Positions 1-12,652 of a stretch of DNA of 64,000 nt are shown piece by piece. How positions within the stretch are numbered: position 1 is the first letter of the stretch; the number at the start of each line of letters is the position of its first letter. Source of the DNA: Desmodus rotundus (taxonomy: Eukaryota > Chordata > Mammalia > Chiroptera > Phyllostomidae); NCBI RefSeq assembly GCF_022682495.2, contig NC_071389.1:99675951-99739950 (forward strand). Reading direction: 5' to 3'. Position numbers and translations under genes: made by a program. The notes under the pieces were generated by a model. The model was not told the DNA's origin, made no database searches, and saw only the letters and a program-made list of their open reading frames with translations.

Positions 1-218
1 AGTACCCACCAAAAAATATACCCACCAACAATCAAGACCCAAAGACATACACAGAGCCAACATAAACAACAGCCCAAGAGCAGCAATTTCAGGAGATCAA
101 GGAGCCTGCACAACTGAATCTCACAATTCTCCTACCATAGAAGTTCACATCATAAACCGAGGGAGTCAGAACATATCAATTTAAGAAACAGAAGCTAACA
201 AGAAGAGTCTCACAAACA

Positions 219-1210
219 ATGGAAAGACAAAGAAACAAACCCCAAATGAAAGGAAAAGAGGAAGCTGCAGAAAGCATGCTAAATAAAATACAGGCAAGTA
301 AATTATCAGATACCAAGTTAAAAGCAATGGTTACAAGGAAGCTCAATGAGCTCACAGAGAATTACCAAAAACTACAGAGAAACTACAATGAACTCACCAC
401 AAACTATATCAACATGAAAAAGGAAATAGGAACTATTAACAAGTGCCAAGAGAAAATGAACAATAAAATTTCTAAATTGGAGAACACAGTAGAAGGAATC
501 AAAATCAGGTTAGATGAAGCAGAAGATTGAATCAGTGAGCTGGAAGACAAGGTACAAAAACATTCCCAGAAAGAGCAAGAAAGGAAAAAAGACTCCAAAA
601 GAATGAAGAGATGCTAAGGGAACAGCAAAACAACAAGAAATGTAATAATATCCATGTAATAGGGATTCCAGAAGGAGAAGAAGGACGAGCTATGGAAAAC
701 CTGTACGAAAAAGCAATGATGGAAAAATTCCCTAATATGATGAGAGAAAAAGGCACACAAATCCAGGAAACACAGAGAGTCCCAAGCAAGAGGAACCCAA
801 AGAGGCCCACTGCAAGACACATCATAATTAAAATGGCAAAATTCCAAGACAAAGAGAGGATCTTAAAGGCAGCAAGGGAGAAACAGGAAGTAACATACAA
901 GGAAGCCCCAATAAGGCTGGCAGTTGACTTTTCAATGGGAAAGCTACAAGCAAGAAGGGAATGGCAAGAAATATTAGAAGTAATGAAAAACAAAGGCCTG
1001 CAACTCAGGCTACTCTATTCAGCAAGGCTCTCAGTTAACATGGAAAGAAAAATAAGGAGTTTCCCAGACAAAAGAAGCGCCAAAGAATACACCTCCTCCA
1101 AACCAGATCGGCAAGAGATGCTAAAGGTCTGCTTTACGAAAAGGAAGGAAAAGAGAAAGACAGAGGAACACAGGTATGAAAAAATGGCAATGATAAGTAC
1201 TTATCAATAA
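219..1210 (+). pseudogene. L1 ORF1 (RNA-binding protein), broken
   Basis: L1 ORF1p binds L1 RNA as a coiled-coil trimer and acts as a chaperone in the retrotransposition particle. The first frame (219-530) opens at an ATG and encodes a charged, heptad-like coiled coil (KLNELTENYQKLQRNYNELT). It stops at TGA 528-530. From 611 another frame carries the RRM and C-terminal domain: the IGIPEGEEG segment, RPTARHIIIK and KLQARREW are recognisable. The normal ORF1 stop near 1140 is lost, so this frame runs on to 1210 and overlaps the ORF2 start at 1184. Unlike the copies at 18804 and 32289, the position reading ILEVMK is still sense here. Confidence 0.88.
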
Positions 1211-4013
1211 CTTTAAATGTAAATGGTTTAAATGCTCTAGTCAAAAGATATAGGGTAGCTGAGTGATATAAAGTCATGACTCACACATATGCTGCCTACA
1301 AGAGACCCACTTCAAAACAAAAGACCTAAACACACTGAAAGTGAAGGGCTGGAAACAAATATTCCAAGGAAATGGATGGGGAAAAATAAGCCAGGGTATC
1401 AATATTTAATATCTGACAAAGTAGACTTCAAAAGAAGGGACATAAAAAGGGACCCAGAAGGTCACTTCATAATACTCATGGGAAGAACATATCAAGAAGA
1501 CATAAGAATCATAAATATGTACCCAACATAGGAGCACCCAAATACATAAAGAAAATCTTGGGGGACTTCAAGAAAGATACAGATAGCAACACACTTATAC
1601 TAGGGGATTTTAAAACCCCACTGTCAAAAATGGATAGATCCTCCAAACAAAATATTGAAAAAGATATTGCAGCATTGAACAACATCTTGGATCAAATGGA
1701 CTTAACTAATATATAGAAGGCCTTTCATCCCAAAGAAGCAAAATACACAATCCTCTCAACTGCACATGGAACATTTTCAAAGACAGATCACGTGATAGGA
1801 CACAAAACAAGCCTCAACAAATTCAAGAAAATTGTAATCATATCAAGCATTTTCTCTGACCACAAGGGACTGAAACTAGAAACAAACCTAAAGGGCAAAA
1901 CTCAAAAACACTCAAACTCATGGAGATTGAATAGCATGCTATTAAACAATGAATGGGTGAAGAATGAGATTAGGGGAGAAATCAAAACATTTCTGGAAAC
2001 AAATGAAAATGAACTCACAACAATCCAAAAATTATGGGACACAGTGAAGGCAGTCCTGAGAGAATAGTTTATAGTGATACAAGCCTACGTTGAAAAGCTA
2101 GAAACATTTCAAATAAACAACCAAAGCCTACACCTACAAGAATTTGAGAAACAACAATAAAGACAGCCCAGCACAAATAGAAGGAAGGAAATAACCAAAA
2201 TCAGAGCAGAATTAAATGACATAGAGACTGAAACCACAATTCTAAGGATCAATAAATACAGGAGCTGGTACATTGAGGAGATAAAAAAATCAAAAAGCCT
2301 TTAAACTGACTCATCAAGAGAAAAAGAGAGAGAGGATCCAAATAAACACAATTAGAAATGAAAGAGGAGAGATTACAACTGATACCACAGAAATACAAAG
2401 GATTGTAAGAAATTACTACAAAGAACACTATGCCAAGAAATTTGAAAACTGAAGTGAAATGGACACATTTCTAGGAAAATATAACCTTCCAAAACTGAAT
2501 GAAGAAGCAGAAAGCCTGAACAGACCAATAACAGCAGACAAAATTGAAGCAGTAATCAAAAAACTCCCAACACACAAAAGCCCTGGAGTGGACAGTTTCA
2601 TAGGAGAATTCTACAAAGCAATTTTGAGAAAGCATTTAAGGATGAGATAACCCCTATGCTTCACAGACTATTCCAAAAAATCCAAGAAGATGGAAGACTC
2701 CCAAACTCTTTTTATGAAGCCAGAATCATCCGAATACAAAACCCAGATAATGACATAACAAAGAAGGAATACTACAGGCCAATACCACTGATCTACATAG
2801 ATGCTAAAATTCTCAACAAAATATTGGCAATCAGCAACCAGCAGTACATTAAAAAGATCATACACCATGATCAAATGGGATTCATCCCAGGGATGCAAGG
2901 ATAGTGCTATATTCACAAATCAATAAACATAATATATCTCATAAACAAAATGAAAGACATAAATAACATAATCATAGCAATAGAAGTAGAAAAAAACATT
3001 TCATAAGGGACAGCATCCCCCTATGATAAAAACAGTCAGCAATGTGCATATAGTGGCAGCATTCCTCAGCATAATACAAGCCATATACAAGAGATCTATA
3101 GCCAACATCATACTCAATGGGTAAAAACTAAAAGCTTTCCCACTAAGATCAGGGTGAAGACAAGCATGTCCGCTTTCACCACTTCTATTCAACATAATAT
3201 TGGAAGTCTTCGCTACAGCAATCAGACAAGGAAAAGAAATAAAAAGCATCCATACTGGAAAGGAGGAAGCAAAACTGTCATTTTTTGCAGATAACATGAT
3301 AGTGTACATAAAAAATCCTAGAGATTCACCAAAAAACTACTCAACCTAATAAGTGAATCTGGCCAACAGGTGGGTACAACATCAATATTCAGATATCAAA
3401 AGCATTTTTGTACACCAACAATGAAATATCAGAAACAGAAATCAGGAAATAAATCCCATTTGGTATTTCAACAAAAAATAAAGTACCTAGGCATAAACCT
3501 AACCAAGGAGGTAAAAGACCTGTACTCAGAAAACTACACAACACTGAAGAAAGAAATTAAGGAAGACACAAACAAATGGAAGCATGTACCATGCTCATGG
3601 ATTGGAAGAATTAACATCATCAAAATGGCCATACTACCCTAAGCAATTTATAGATTCAATGCAATCCCTATTAGAGTACCCATGACATATTTCACAGATA
3701 TAGAACAAACATTGCAGAAATTCATATGGAACCATAAACGACCCCGAATAGCTGCAGCAATTTTGAGAAAGAAGAACAAAGCAGGAGGGATCACAATACC
3801 TGATATCAAACTGTATTACAAGGCCACTGTAATCAAAATAGCTTGGGATTGGCATGAGAACAGGCACATAGACCAATGGAACAGAAAAGAGAGCCCAGAA
3901 ATAAATCCAAGTCTTTATGGTCAATTAATATTTGACAAAGGGGGCAGCAGCATAAAATGGAGTACAAATAGTCTCTTCACCAAATGATGTTGGGAGATCT
4001 GGTCAGCTACATG

Positions 4014-4047
4014 CAAAAAAAAAAAAAAAAAAAAAGAAAGAAAGAAA
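4014..4047 (+). repeat. Poly(A)/(GAAA)n expansion inside ORF2
   Basis: A run of about 20 A followed by GAAA units, located where other copies have only a short A run (at 36900 and 58613). This looks like microsatellite growth from an internal A-run after insertion. Confidence 0.9.
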
Positions 4048-4240
4048 CTTTATCACCAACTTATACCATATAAACAAAAAATTCAAGGTGGATAAAAAAC
4101 TTAAGTGTAAGTTGTGACACCATAAAAGTCCTATAGGAAAACATAGGTAGGAAAATCTCAGACATTCCATGCAGTAATATTTTCACTGATATGTCCCCTA
4201 GTGCAAGGGACATAAAAGAAAGAATTAACAAAGGGGACAT

Positions 4241-4830
4241 TGATGTGGATCCCGGCCCATGGGTTTCATGTGGTGTGGCAGAAATAGACAAATTCACACA
4301 GACTACAGAAATCCTGTGGAGAGAAAGGGATGGCATGACCACTCTCTCAGTGAGAGAGAGGGTAAGAGGGCCAGAGAGAGCCCCAGAGAGAGCCTGACGC
4401 CTGCCTGACAGGCTTTTATTGCTTTTCTTGGCACATTACATGCAGGATGGTCCTCATTTACTATGCACATGTTCACTGTAGGTGATTACCTTTTACAGAC
4501 AACAAAGGACAGAATGCTGCCAATTACTTCAAAGAGAAAGATGTTACAGATCAAAGGGTCAAGTGGTTGAACTGGTTACACTCCATACTTGGGAGATTTA
4601 GCACAGACTTTAGGAAGTTAAAGATATTCAGTAAACATTTGCTGCCTCAATCCAGGGTGAGGGAGTTTTAGTCAAAGCAAGTCACATAGCAGCCTAGGTA
4701 CAATGCAGGCCTGATTCCCTACGGGAGAACCTGTCCGTGGGCATGGGCCCTGCCTGCCAGACCTCACTCCCACTGGCTTTTTCGAGTGGGAGCTGGGCTA
4801 CATGTCCCACACATGGAACAGTTCCCTATA
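4241..4830 (-). mobile_element. Solo LTR of an endogenous retrovirus, about 590 bp, 6-bp target duplication
   Basis: A block foreign to L1 flanked by a perfect 6-bp direct repeat, GGACAT (4235-4240 and 4831-4836). Removing it rejoins the ORF2 sequence. On the minus strand it ends in CA, starts with TA (probably decayed TG), and carries an AATAAAA polyadenylation signal at 4414-4420. The 6-bp duplication fits the betaretrovirus-like (ERV2) class. No internal retroviral genes are present, so this is a recombined solo LTR. The exact family is not identified. Confidence 0.75.
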
Positions 4831-5392
4831 GGACATCATCAAATTAAAAAGCTTCTTCATGGCTAAAGAAAACAGCATTAAAATGAAAAGAGAACCAACT
4901 ATATGGGGATACATATTTGCCAATGATACCTTGGAAAATGGTTTGATCTTCAAAATGTATCAAGAACTCACATGACTTTTCTCTAGGAAGGCAAACAACC
5001 CAATAAACAAATGAGCAAAAAGACACTTCTCCAAGGAGGACACACAGAGGGTGCAGTGACTTATGAAAAGGTCCTGAGTGTTGCTAGCTATCAGAGAGAT
5101 GCAAATTAAAACATAATGAGATACCACTTCACACCGGTGAGAATGGCCATCATAAACAAAGCAACAAACAAGTGTTGGAGAGGACGTGGAGAAAAGATAA
5201 CCCTAGTGCATTGTTGGTTGGAATGTACACTGGTGCAGCCAGTTTGGAAAACAGTATGAAATTTCCTCAGATAACTAAATATGGAACTGCCTTTTAACCA
5301 GGCAATTCTACACCTGGTATTATATCCTAATAACCCTGAAACACCAATCCAAAAGAACATATACACCCCAATATTCATACACAGCACAATTT

Positions 5393-7211
5393 TTTTTTAA
5401 ATATATTTATTGATTATGCTATTACAGTTGTCCCATTTCCCCCCTCACTCCACTCCATCCTGCCCACCCCCCTCCCTCCCACATTCCCCCCCCATAGTTC
5501 ATGTCCATGGGTCATACTTATAAGTTCTTTGGCTTCTACATTTCCTACACTATTTTTACCCTCCCCCTGTCTATTTTCCACCTATCATCTATGCTACTTA
5601 TTCTCTGTACCTTTACCCCCCTCTCCCCCTCCCACTCCCTTATTGACAACCCTCATGTTCTAGTTGTTTGCCTAGTTTGCTCTCGTTTTTGTTTTATGTG
5701 TGGTCGTTAATAACTGTGAGTTTGCTGTCATTTTTACTGTTCCTATTTTTGATCTTTTTCTTAGGTAACTCCCTTTAACATTTCATATAATAAGGGCTTG
5801 GTGATGATGAGCCTCTTCAACTTGACCTTATCTGAGAAGCACTTTATCCTCCCTTCCATTCTAAATGATAGCTTTGCTGGATACAGTAATCTTGGACGTA
5901 GGTCCTTGCGTTTAATCTTGGGTAATGTAATTATGATGTGTCTTGTTGTGTTCCTCCTTGGGTCCAGCTTCTTTGGGACTCTCTGAGCTTCCTGGACTTC
6001 CCGGAAGTCTATTTCCTTTGCCAGATCGGGGAAGTTCTCCATTATTTGTTCAAATAAGTTTTCAATTTTTTGTTCTTCCTCTTCTCCTTCTGGCACCCCT
6101 ATAATTCGGATGTTGGAACGTTTCAAGGTGTCCTGGAGGTTCCTAAGCCTCTCCTCATTTTTCCAAGTTCTTGTTTCTTCATTCTTTTCTGGTTGAATGT
6201 TTGTTTCTTCCTTCTGGTCCATACCATTGATTTGAGTCCCAGTTTCCTTCTCATCACTATTGGTTCCCTGAACATTTTCCTTTGTTTCTCTTAGCATAGG
6301 CTTCATTTTTTCATCTGTTTTTCGAATAGATTCAACCAAGTCTGTGAGCATATTGATAACCAGTGCTTTGAACTGTGCATCCGATAGGTTGGCTATCTCT
6401 TCGTCGCTTAGTTGTATTTTTTCTGGAGCTTTGAAGTGTTCTGTCATTTGGGCCATTTTTTTTTGTTTGTTTGTCTTGGCGCGTCTGTTACTTTAAGGGG
6501 AGGAGCCTTAGGTGTTCACCAGGGCTGGGTAATGCTGGTCGCTGCGCAGTGATGCTGTACGTGGGGGCGGGGCCGAGAGGGAGCAATGGCGCCCGCTTCA
6601 CTCTCCTCCGGATTTCAGTCTTTCACTCCGCTACCCACAATCAAACTGGGCCCCTCTGGTGCTGGTTCCCGAGTAAGTGGGCCTGTGCACACTCTAGGCC
6701 CCTGTGGGTCTCTCCAACAACCTCTCCTGTGAGGCTGGGAGTCTCTCCTGCCGCCCCAACCCCCAGGGGCGCTTTCAATCAGAGGTTTGAGGCTTTATTT
6801 CCCCGAGCTGGAGCCCTGGGTTGCGCAGCGGTCTGCTTCTCTGCCCGCCGTTCGTCCGGTTTATCTGTGGGGGAATGTGGTGCCGCAATGTGCTATCCGC
6901 CACTCTGCCTGCCCCACTCTCCGCCACTCTGAGTCCGGCCCTCTGGGTTTATCTGTGCAAATGTGGGACCGCAGGGTCTGCTAGTGCTCGGACTGCCTGC
7001 GCCATTTGTCCCACACTCCGCCAGTCTCAGTCCCGCCACAGCCACGCGAGTCCTCTCCACCCCAGTGCCGTCTCCGCCTCTCCTACCAGTCTGGATGAAT
7101 GATTATTTTCTGTTTCCTTGGTGTTGGTCCCCCTTGCTGTTCGATTCTCTGTCGGTTCTGGTTGTGCGAGGAGGCGCAGTGTGTCTACCTACGCCGCCAT
7201 CTTGGTTCTCC
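5393..7211 (-). mobile_element. HAL1 (half-LINE-1) copy A, ORF1-only retrotransposon
   Basis: An element about 1.8 kb long. On the minus strand it has a GC-rich 5' UTR starting with an AACCAAGATGGCGGCG-type end, one ORF1-like frame (5761-6456), a short 3' region and an AATAAATATATTT-type tail. There is no ORF2. It is flanked by a perfect 17-bp target-site duplication (5376-5392 and 7212-7228) and sits inside L1 ORF2. HAL1 elements are known L1-derived, ORF1-only elements that depend on L1 ORF2p. This copy is about 180 bp shorter than copies C and D, largely because of an internal ORF1 deletion. Confidence 0.92.
5761..6456 (-). pseudogene. HAL1 ORF1 with an in-frame internal deletion (231 codons, uninterrupted)
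   Basis: Starts at ATG 6456 (MAQMTEHFKAPEKIQ) and ends LYEMLKGVT. The order is N-terminal charged/coiled region, then the RRM-like IRIIGVPEGEEEEQ segment, then the C-terminal LRPRLLYPAKLSFRMEG segment. Compared with copy C, about 46 residues (roughly 140 bp, junction near 5910) covering the KERIL...LQARRDWQEV stretch are missing, yet the frame stays open to the normal stop. That stretch includes the conserved ARR motif needed for RNA binding in L1 ORF1p, so the product would probably not function. CGA is retained at the codon that is TGA in copies C and D. Confidence 0.8.
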
Positions 7212-7708
7212 CATACACAGCACAATTTACAATAGACAAGTGCTGTAAACAGCTTAAGCGCCCATCAGTCAATGAGTGGATCAACAATCTGTGGTATATT
7301 TACACAATGCATACTAGGCAGCAGAAAGAAAGAAGGAGCTCCTATCCTTTGTGACAGCATGGATGGAACTGGAGAGCATTAGGCTAAGTGAAATAAGCCA
7401 GACAGTGATGGAGAAATACCATATGATCTCACCTTTAAGTGGAACCTAATCAACAAAACAAACAAGTAAGCAAAATATAACCAGAAACTTTGAAATTAAG
7501 AACAATCTCACAGTAATCAGAGGGGAGGTGAGAAGGGATAATAGGGGATATGGGGGAAGGATTTTCAGGAACAAATATAAAGGACATATGGACAACACTA
7601 AGGAGGGGCAGAAGCAGGGGAGGGATGTAGGGATCGTTAGGGTGGGGGGTTTGGTATGGGGAAATACAGACAACTGTTAATTGAACAACAATAAAATAAT
7701 TTAAAAAG

Positions 7709-10004
7709 TATGTAAATCAATTGGAAGTGTATAGATCCTCATGGCATCTCTTCTTCAAAGGAAGGCATTATGTAAAGAATTATTTTCAAGGGATCATGAA
7801 GACATCTGAAATGATAACTTTCTATGGCATAATTACTAAGTCTCTTGAATTCCAGAGCATATTCTTGTTATCTGAAAAGTGAAGAAAAATTCCATGAACT
7901 GAAAGGGAACTGAAAGAGAATGAACATAACTTCCCTCTTCTGTGCCTCATTACTGACACTATGTCTGCCACTCCCACTCCTCCTCACTTGTGGTGAACCC
8001 ACCAAGGATATTTCACACACCAGCAGGGTTGAGCCCGCTCCTATGTAGTGGAGCTGAAAAGAGCTAAAGGGGAGCCCAGGAGCTGTGTGACAGGAGGAAC
8101 AAGCTCTTATTTATAGGGAGTGTCACCTTGGGTTTACATCATTACTGCACAACCTCCAATCTAATCAGGGACAGCTAGAAAATAATTAAATCACCCCACT
8201 CTTGACACAGCAGGTGACCTGCTAGAGTCTGTTCAAGTCTGAGTGATGCCCAGATTGATAGCACCATTATCAGGAGTTCATACAACAGTGTTAAATCACC
8301 TCATCAGACGTTTCCATAGCCACAAGCTGTAGTTTTGTAACGGAAAAAAAATGTCACACATCACAGGACAGATTTCTCTGTGGAAATAGCATCATGCCTT
8401 CAAAAGACTTTACTATTAATCCTGGTGATTATTATTGTGAAGGGACATTGAACTAAACTGGCTTTGTCTGGAATCCAAGAGGAATTAGGAAATACACCTA
8501 CATATCAGAGAGGACAGTCTCTTTCCTTTGCTTTTTATAATTTGACAGAGCACAAAGGTATAAGCAGATGAAAGCAGAGCAAGAAATCATCAATTGTATC
8601 CCTACATCTGCTTTGAGTGGTTTGGGTAAACACAAAGTCTGAGGTTTAATTTCCCCATTTGTAAAATTTATTAATTCATTATTCTAAGAAATTTTGGAGC
8701 AATGTGGTTGAGGCAGTAATGAACATATCTCTAAATATGGCTAAATGTATTATACTTATAGGTAATATTATATAACTATATTATAAATATTATATATAAT
8801 ATATGATATAAATAAGTGTTATGAATACAGATGTGTCTTCATGTACATACACATACAGACACGTAAATAAAGTTAGGGTTCTAGGAAGGGTTTCAGCTTT
8901 GGTGTAGGCTGAAAGAAGTTCATTGACACGTGGAACTGGTCTACAGCAACTTCTCTCTTGTCACATATTTGTGTTCCCATGTTTAATATTATTCTAGGAC
9001 CTGTGTTAGGATATAGCATGGTTGAAACTATTAGAACGATTAAAAGGGGGCTCTGGTTCTAGACATTTTAATGTGTTAAAGTCGACTTATATAAGAAACA
9101 GAAAAAGTGCACAACTCTAATACGGGGTTTAAATGTAACTTTTGTCTAAGAGTGATATGAGTTTCCTGTGTGGCTGCAACACCAGTGGAAAATAAAGCAT
9201 GGCGGTCCTCCATCTACTCAGCCACCACCACTAGGGCACATGCATCCAGTATCAGACCATGACATCTGTCAAATAAAATGTCATTTTTCACTTGGGCAAG
9301 GGAATGGTGCTCAGAGAGTGTTTGAAATTATTTTTAGAATCTGTTTATGGTGGGCAGTGCCCTTTGGTTACTCCCAGACTGGGCATGTCTGTGTCTGTTA
9401 AACACATGGCTATATGTCACTTTGGACAAGCTGTGTTGGAAATTACTCTCTCCTTTTTTATTTTTCTTCTCCATATTTCCCTTTCTTCTGGGAAGTGCAT
9501 CAAGGGTATTATAATACCTCCACAATAAATGAAAAGAAAAAAAACAGAATGATTTAAGTTGTTCCCCCACTTCTATTTTCCCTTATTTACCATGAAGCAA
9601 AAGGACTCCTCTTTCAGTGTGCCCTCCAACTGCCCTTGGAATGGCTATGTGCTTCTGTACCAGCTTCTGAAATCATTTTTGTTTTCCCTTCCCCCAGTTC
9701 TAATAAGTTTAACCATTTTAATATTTTATTAATCTAGAGGTTCAAAATTTCAGATGGGCATTTTCAAAACTAGGAAGCTAATAAATTAGGGACTGGTAAG
9801 ATGATTATATCAGAAAACTTGTTCAGCATTTATTTACCTGAGACATGTTAAATATTGCTTGTTCACATAAATATGACCAAAATAATGTTATTTGAATGTA
9901 GAGCAATGATTTATTTTCCTGCAACTTTAGCAACAGTATTGGTAGCAAATATATTTGAGCAGTTACTGTTTTCCAAGCATTCTGCAATAGATATTAAATG
10001 TATG
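7709..10004. other. Intergenic DNA without recognised genes
   Basis: No supported gene or clear transposon. The interval 7989-8370 has some LTR-like traits (see findings). An AT-rich low-complexity stretch lies near 8752-8818. Short open frames here have no recognisable protein features. Confidence 0.6.
8752..8818. repeat. AT-rich low-complexity stretch
   Basis: Alternating TATTATATAA-like sequence with almost no G or C. Confidence 0.85.
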
Positions 10005-10215
10005 GTCTTAGTTTGGGTAATAGAATCAAACCTCTGGTCTAATCTAAGGTCAGTTACTTGCATGCTGTGAGGCCTTGGACTAGTCACATAATTTTTCTGA
10101 ACCTCAGTATCTTCATCTATCTCATGGGGCTATTGTGTGGATTAAATAAATCACTTAAAACAGTATTTGATGGATAATACTAGGTTAACATATATTAACA
10201 TCTATTATTATATCA
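10005..10215 (+). mobile_element. MIR SINE
   Basis: The core reads like the mammalian-wide MIR: CTTGGACTAGTCACATAA, then CCTCAGTATCTTCATCT, then GTGTGGATTAAATAAAT, ending in an ATTATTATA-rich tail. It is old and diverged. Edges are approximate. Confidence 0.8.
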
Positions 10216-12652
10216 ATCACAAAATATAAAAGTTATTGGTAATGGATGACTTATTTGTTCATCCTACTATAAATTTTGGCCACATAGATATAAAAAACTT
10301 AAGTTATTCTGCTAGAACCCCAAATCAGTTCTATTTACTGATGATTAGTAATAAAATTATAATGTGTTCCTTCATCATGTAGTTTATTTGCTTAAAATGT
10401 AGAGTGATTTGTTAATCCATCTTCTCTGCTGTGTGTGTGTACCTGCGTACATATGTGTATTGTTATCAAACTCTTTTGCTTGTTTTTTTTGTGTGAAATG
10501 AAAACATGCTCCAGAGACTGAGCTCCCATTTAGGGATGTGTTTAATATTCTGAAATAACAAGCTCTTTTCTTTTTTCCTTATGACCAGGCACAGCTCCCC
10601 ACCTCTCTCAGTCACAGGAGAGAAGCCCTTTGTCAGCAGCCAGTGTGTGTGTATGGAGCAGAACTGGGTACTCACCCAGGCCACCCACAGCCAGAAAAGC
10701 ACACTTGGAGTGGGTGTAATTTAAGAACCTGGAATAAGCCAAGTAACATTAAAAAACACTTACTTAGTTTAAGGGACTAACAATGATTCCATCCTTTGGG
10801 TTATTACCAGTAGTTCTCTGAATCTGAAATTATGTGGCCAAAGCTAGAGTATGGGCAGGGTGGGTGTGGGAGCAATGCCTCTAGGACCTTGGGCAGAGAT
10901 GAAATTACAAGGGTAGCACCTTCTCTATGTCATAGCTGTTAGGGGCCCATAATTTCAGGATTGGATGGGGAATAGTTGGGTTGTGAGAGAGTGTGAAATT
11001 TTCATTGCAACCACTCTGTGTTGAGGAATAACTTTTACATAGTTCATCTTGCTCTGTTGCTCAAAGTTGCTTTTTTAACAAATAAATCAGTAGAAATGCC
11101 ACTCTGAGGAGTGATGAATAATTGCTAGGTGCATTGTGTTCTCTTTAATGAAAACGGAACTCAGGCCATTAGTCAGAAACTTGAAACATTTGTATGTGTT
11201 AGGTGTGTGTTCTGTATTGTCATATTCTTTTCAATGTCCTAAGAAAAAAGTTTTCCTTATAATGAGTTAAAATGAGGAATTTCAGGAAATGATTTTGGTT
11301 AATGTTTTTCTAGCCTGAGATTCTTTGATTTATTCTTCAATTTGGTTCCTTTTCAAGGTAGTTATCACTATCTTTTTGGAGAAAATATTTTCATAATCAT
11401 CAAGAAGTGATTTGGCATGGGAAACCAACTGGGCTTGCTTTATTTTGGGCTAAATCAGGAGAGGTTTACTCCTCTGCTCCAGGGAGCATGCACAATTTTA
11501 GGAAATGGTTAATCTGTTGTTAAAATTCATGGCCTTTGGTAATTATTTAGTCATTCATTACAGGTATCAAAGCAAAAACTGAATTTTGCTGTATTGTGAA
11601 GTTTGGTTCATTCAGTTCGAAAAAATCTTAATGACCAAGAAACCATGTGTTTTTACTCAATATGTTTTATGATATAGCTGTAAAATCTTGTCTCACATAG
11701 ACCTACCACAGCTTGCATTGTTTCACAGGTGGTAATATGCCTTTGTATTAAGTCTAAAACTGATGAAAACTAGAGAGCTACACACAAGAATTATTTATGA
11801 CTGCTTTATTACTAACACCTAGGATCTTAACAATACTGTGCAAGCTAAGTGTTAGCTTCAAGGTTGGAGAAGTTACAGCAAGTGGTGCGGGACAGCAGTT
11901 CAAAGTCAGCCCACCTGGACCACTATTACCAACTGTAATAGTTGGTAATCAACTATTAAAGGTTTTCAACTTGGCACAAATGAAGGTCCAGAAGGATTAA
12001 AGTGTGATACGTTGGCTATCAATCTAGAAAAAGTATTTTTCATAATATTTGAAGGGGAGAAAAAGAATACATTGTTGTTTTGACTCAGATTGTCTCCCAA
12101 AGAGAAAAAAATGTTTAAGATCTATCATAAAAGTTACAGAATTCTTGTCTTAAGGGGAAAAAGATCTGTAAACTGTGACTAAGTAAATGTATTTATATAA
12201 TACAGGATTAACATATAGTCAAATTACATGACTTTTTGAAATGTGATTCAGTCTTGTAGCTCTTTGACTCTTAGCCTCCTTATCAGTTCCCATAACTGAT
12301 TTTCACAACAAATTCTCAAAAAAAAATCCTCAGAGTAAAAACTAGAATAACTATTAACAAGTGGCCTGTAGGTAGTACTTTAATTTTTTACTTCAGATTT
12401 GTTTAGGTTACGGTCCCATCATTCAGGATAAATCCTCCGTTGTCGCTGGAAGGCTGTCAGAAAGAACTTTTCTGGACTAGCGTTATCATCTTCACTTTTA
12501 TCCTCTCCAGATACCAATGATAAATACTGAGTGAGACACCATGCAAAGTCAAATAAATTATGAGTTTGAAACTCACTATGAAACTATGCAAACAATTCCC
12601 TGAATTGACTCTTAAACTTGCATTTGGAGTTGTATCCAAATAAAGTTACAAT
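10216..12652. other. Intergenic DNA without recognised genes
   Basis: Unique-looking sequence of moderate AT content. A short TG-rich stretch occurs around 10428-10460. I see no coding or RNA-gene signal. Short frames such as 10466-10702 and 11797-12000 look random. Confidence 0.6.

Larger units (their letters stand above)
1184..7449 (+). pseudogene. L1 ORF2 (endonuclease-reverse transcriptase), heavily decayed and interrupted
   Basis: ORF2p nicks target DNA with an APE-like endonuclease and primes reverse transcription there. The ATG at 1184 lies in the same context as in the L1 at 34080. The endonuclease part covers about 1184-1716 and ends at an in-frame TAG (1714-1716), shared with the other two long copies. 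The reverse transcriptase follows: FIPGMQG near 2880 is readable, and the catalytic box at 3284-3295 reads FADN, so the second aspartate is replaced. The frame contains many further stops. It is interrupted at 4241-4830 (LTR) and 5393-7211 (HAL1), and the C-terminal end resumes at 7229 and stops at 7447-7449. Confidence 0.88.
1..7708 (+). mobile_element. LINE-1 copy 1, interrupted by a solo LTR and a HAL1
   Basis: A plus-strand L1 with the end of its 5' UTR, ORF1 (219-1210), ORF2 (1184-7449) and a 3' UTR ending in AATAAA and an A-rich tail near 7680-7708. The 5' UTR aligns by eye with the matching part of the L1 at 30631 from about position 70; I cannot place the exact 5' boundary. Two later insertions split ORF2: a minus-strand LTR (4241-4830) and a minus-strand HAL1 (5393-7211). 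Removing both restores one continuous L1. The copy has many stops and frameshifts and is clearly dead. It is the most diverged of the three long L1 copies. Confidence 0.93.

Noticed and set aside
6471..7354. Overlapping plus-strand frames in GC-rich DNA, possibly a CpG-island exon
   Set aside because: This is the antisense of the HAL1 5' UTR; the same frames recur at 50979-51877 and 61734-60958.
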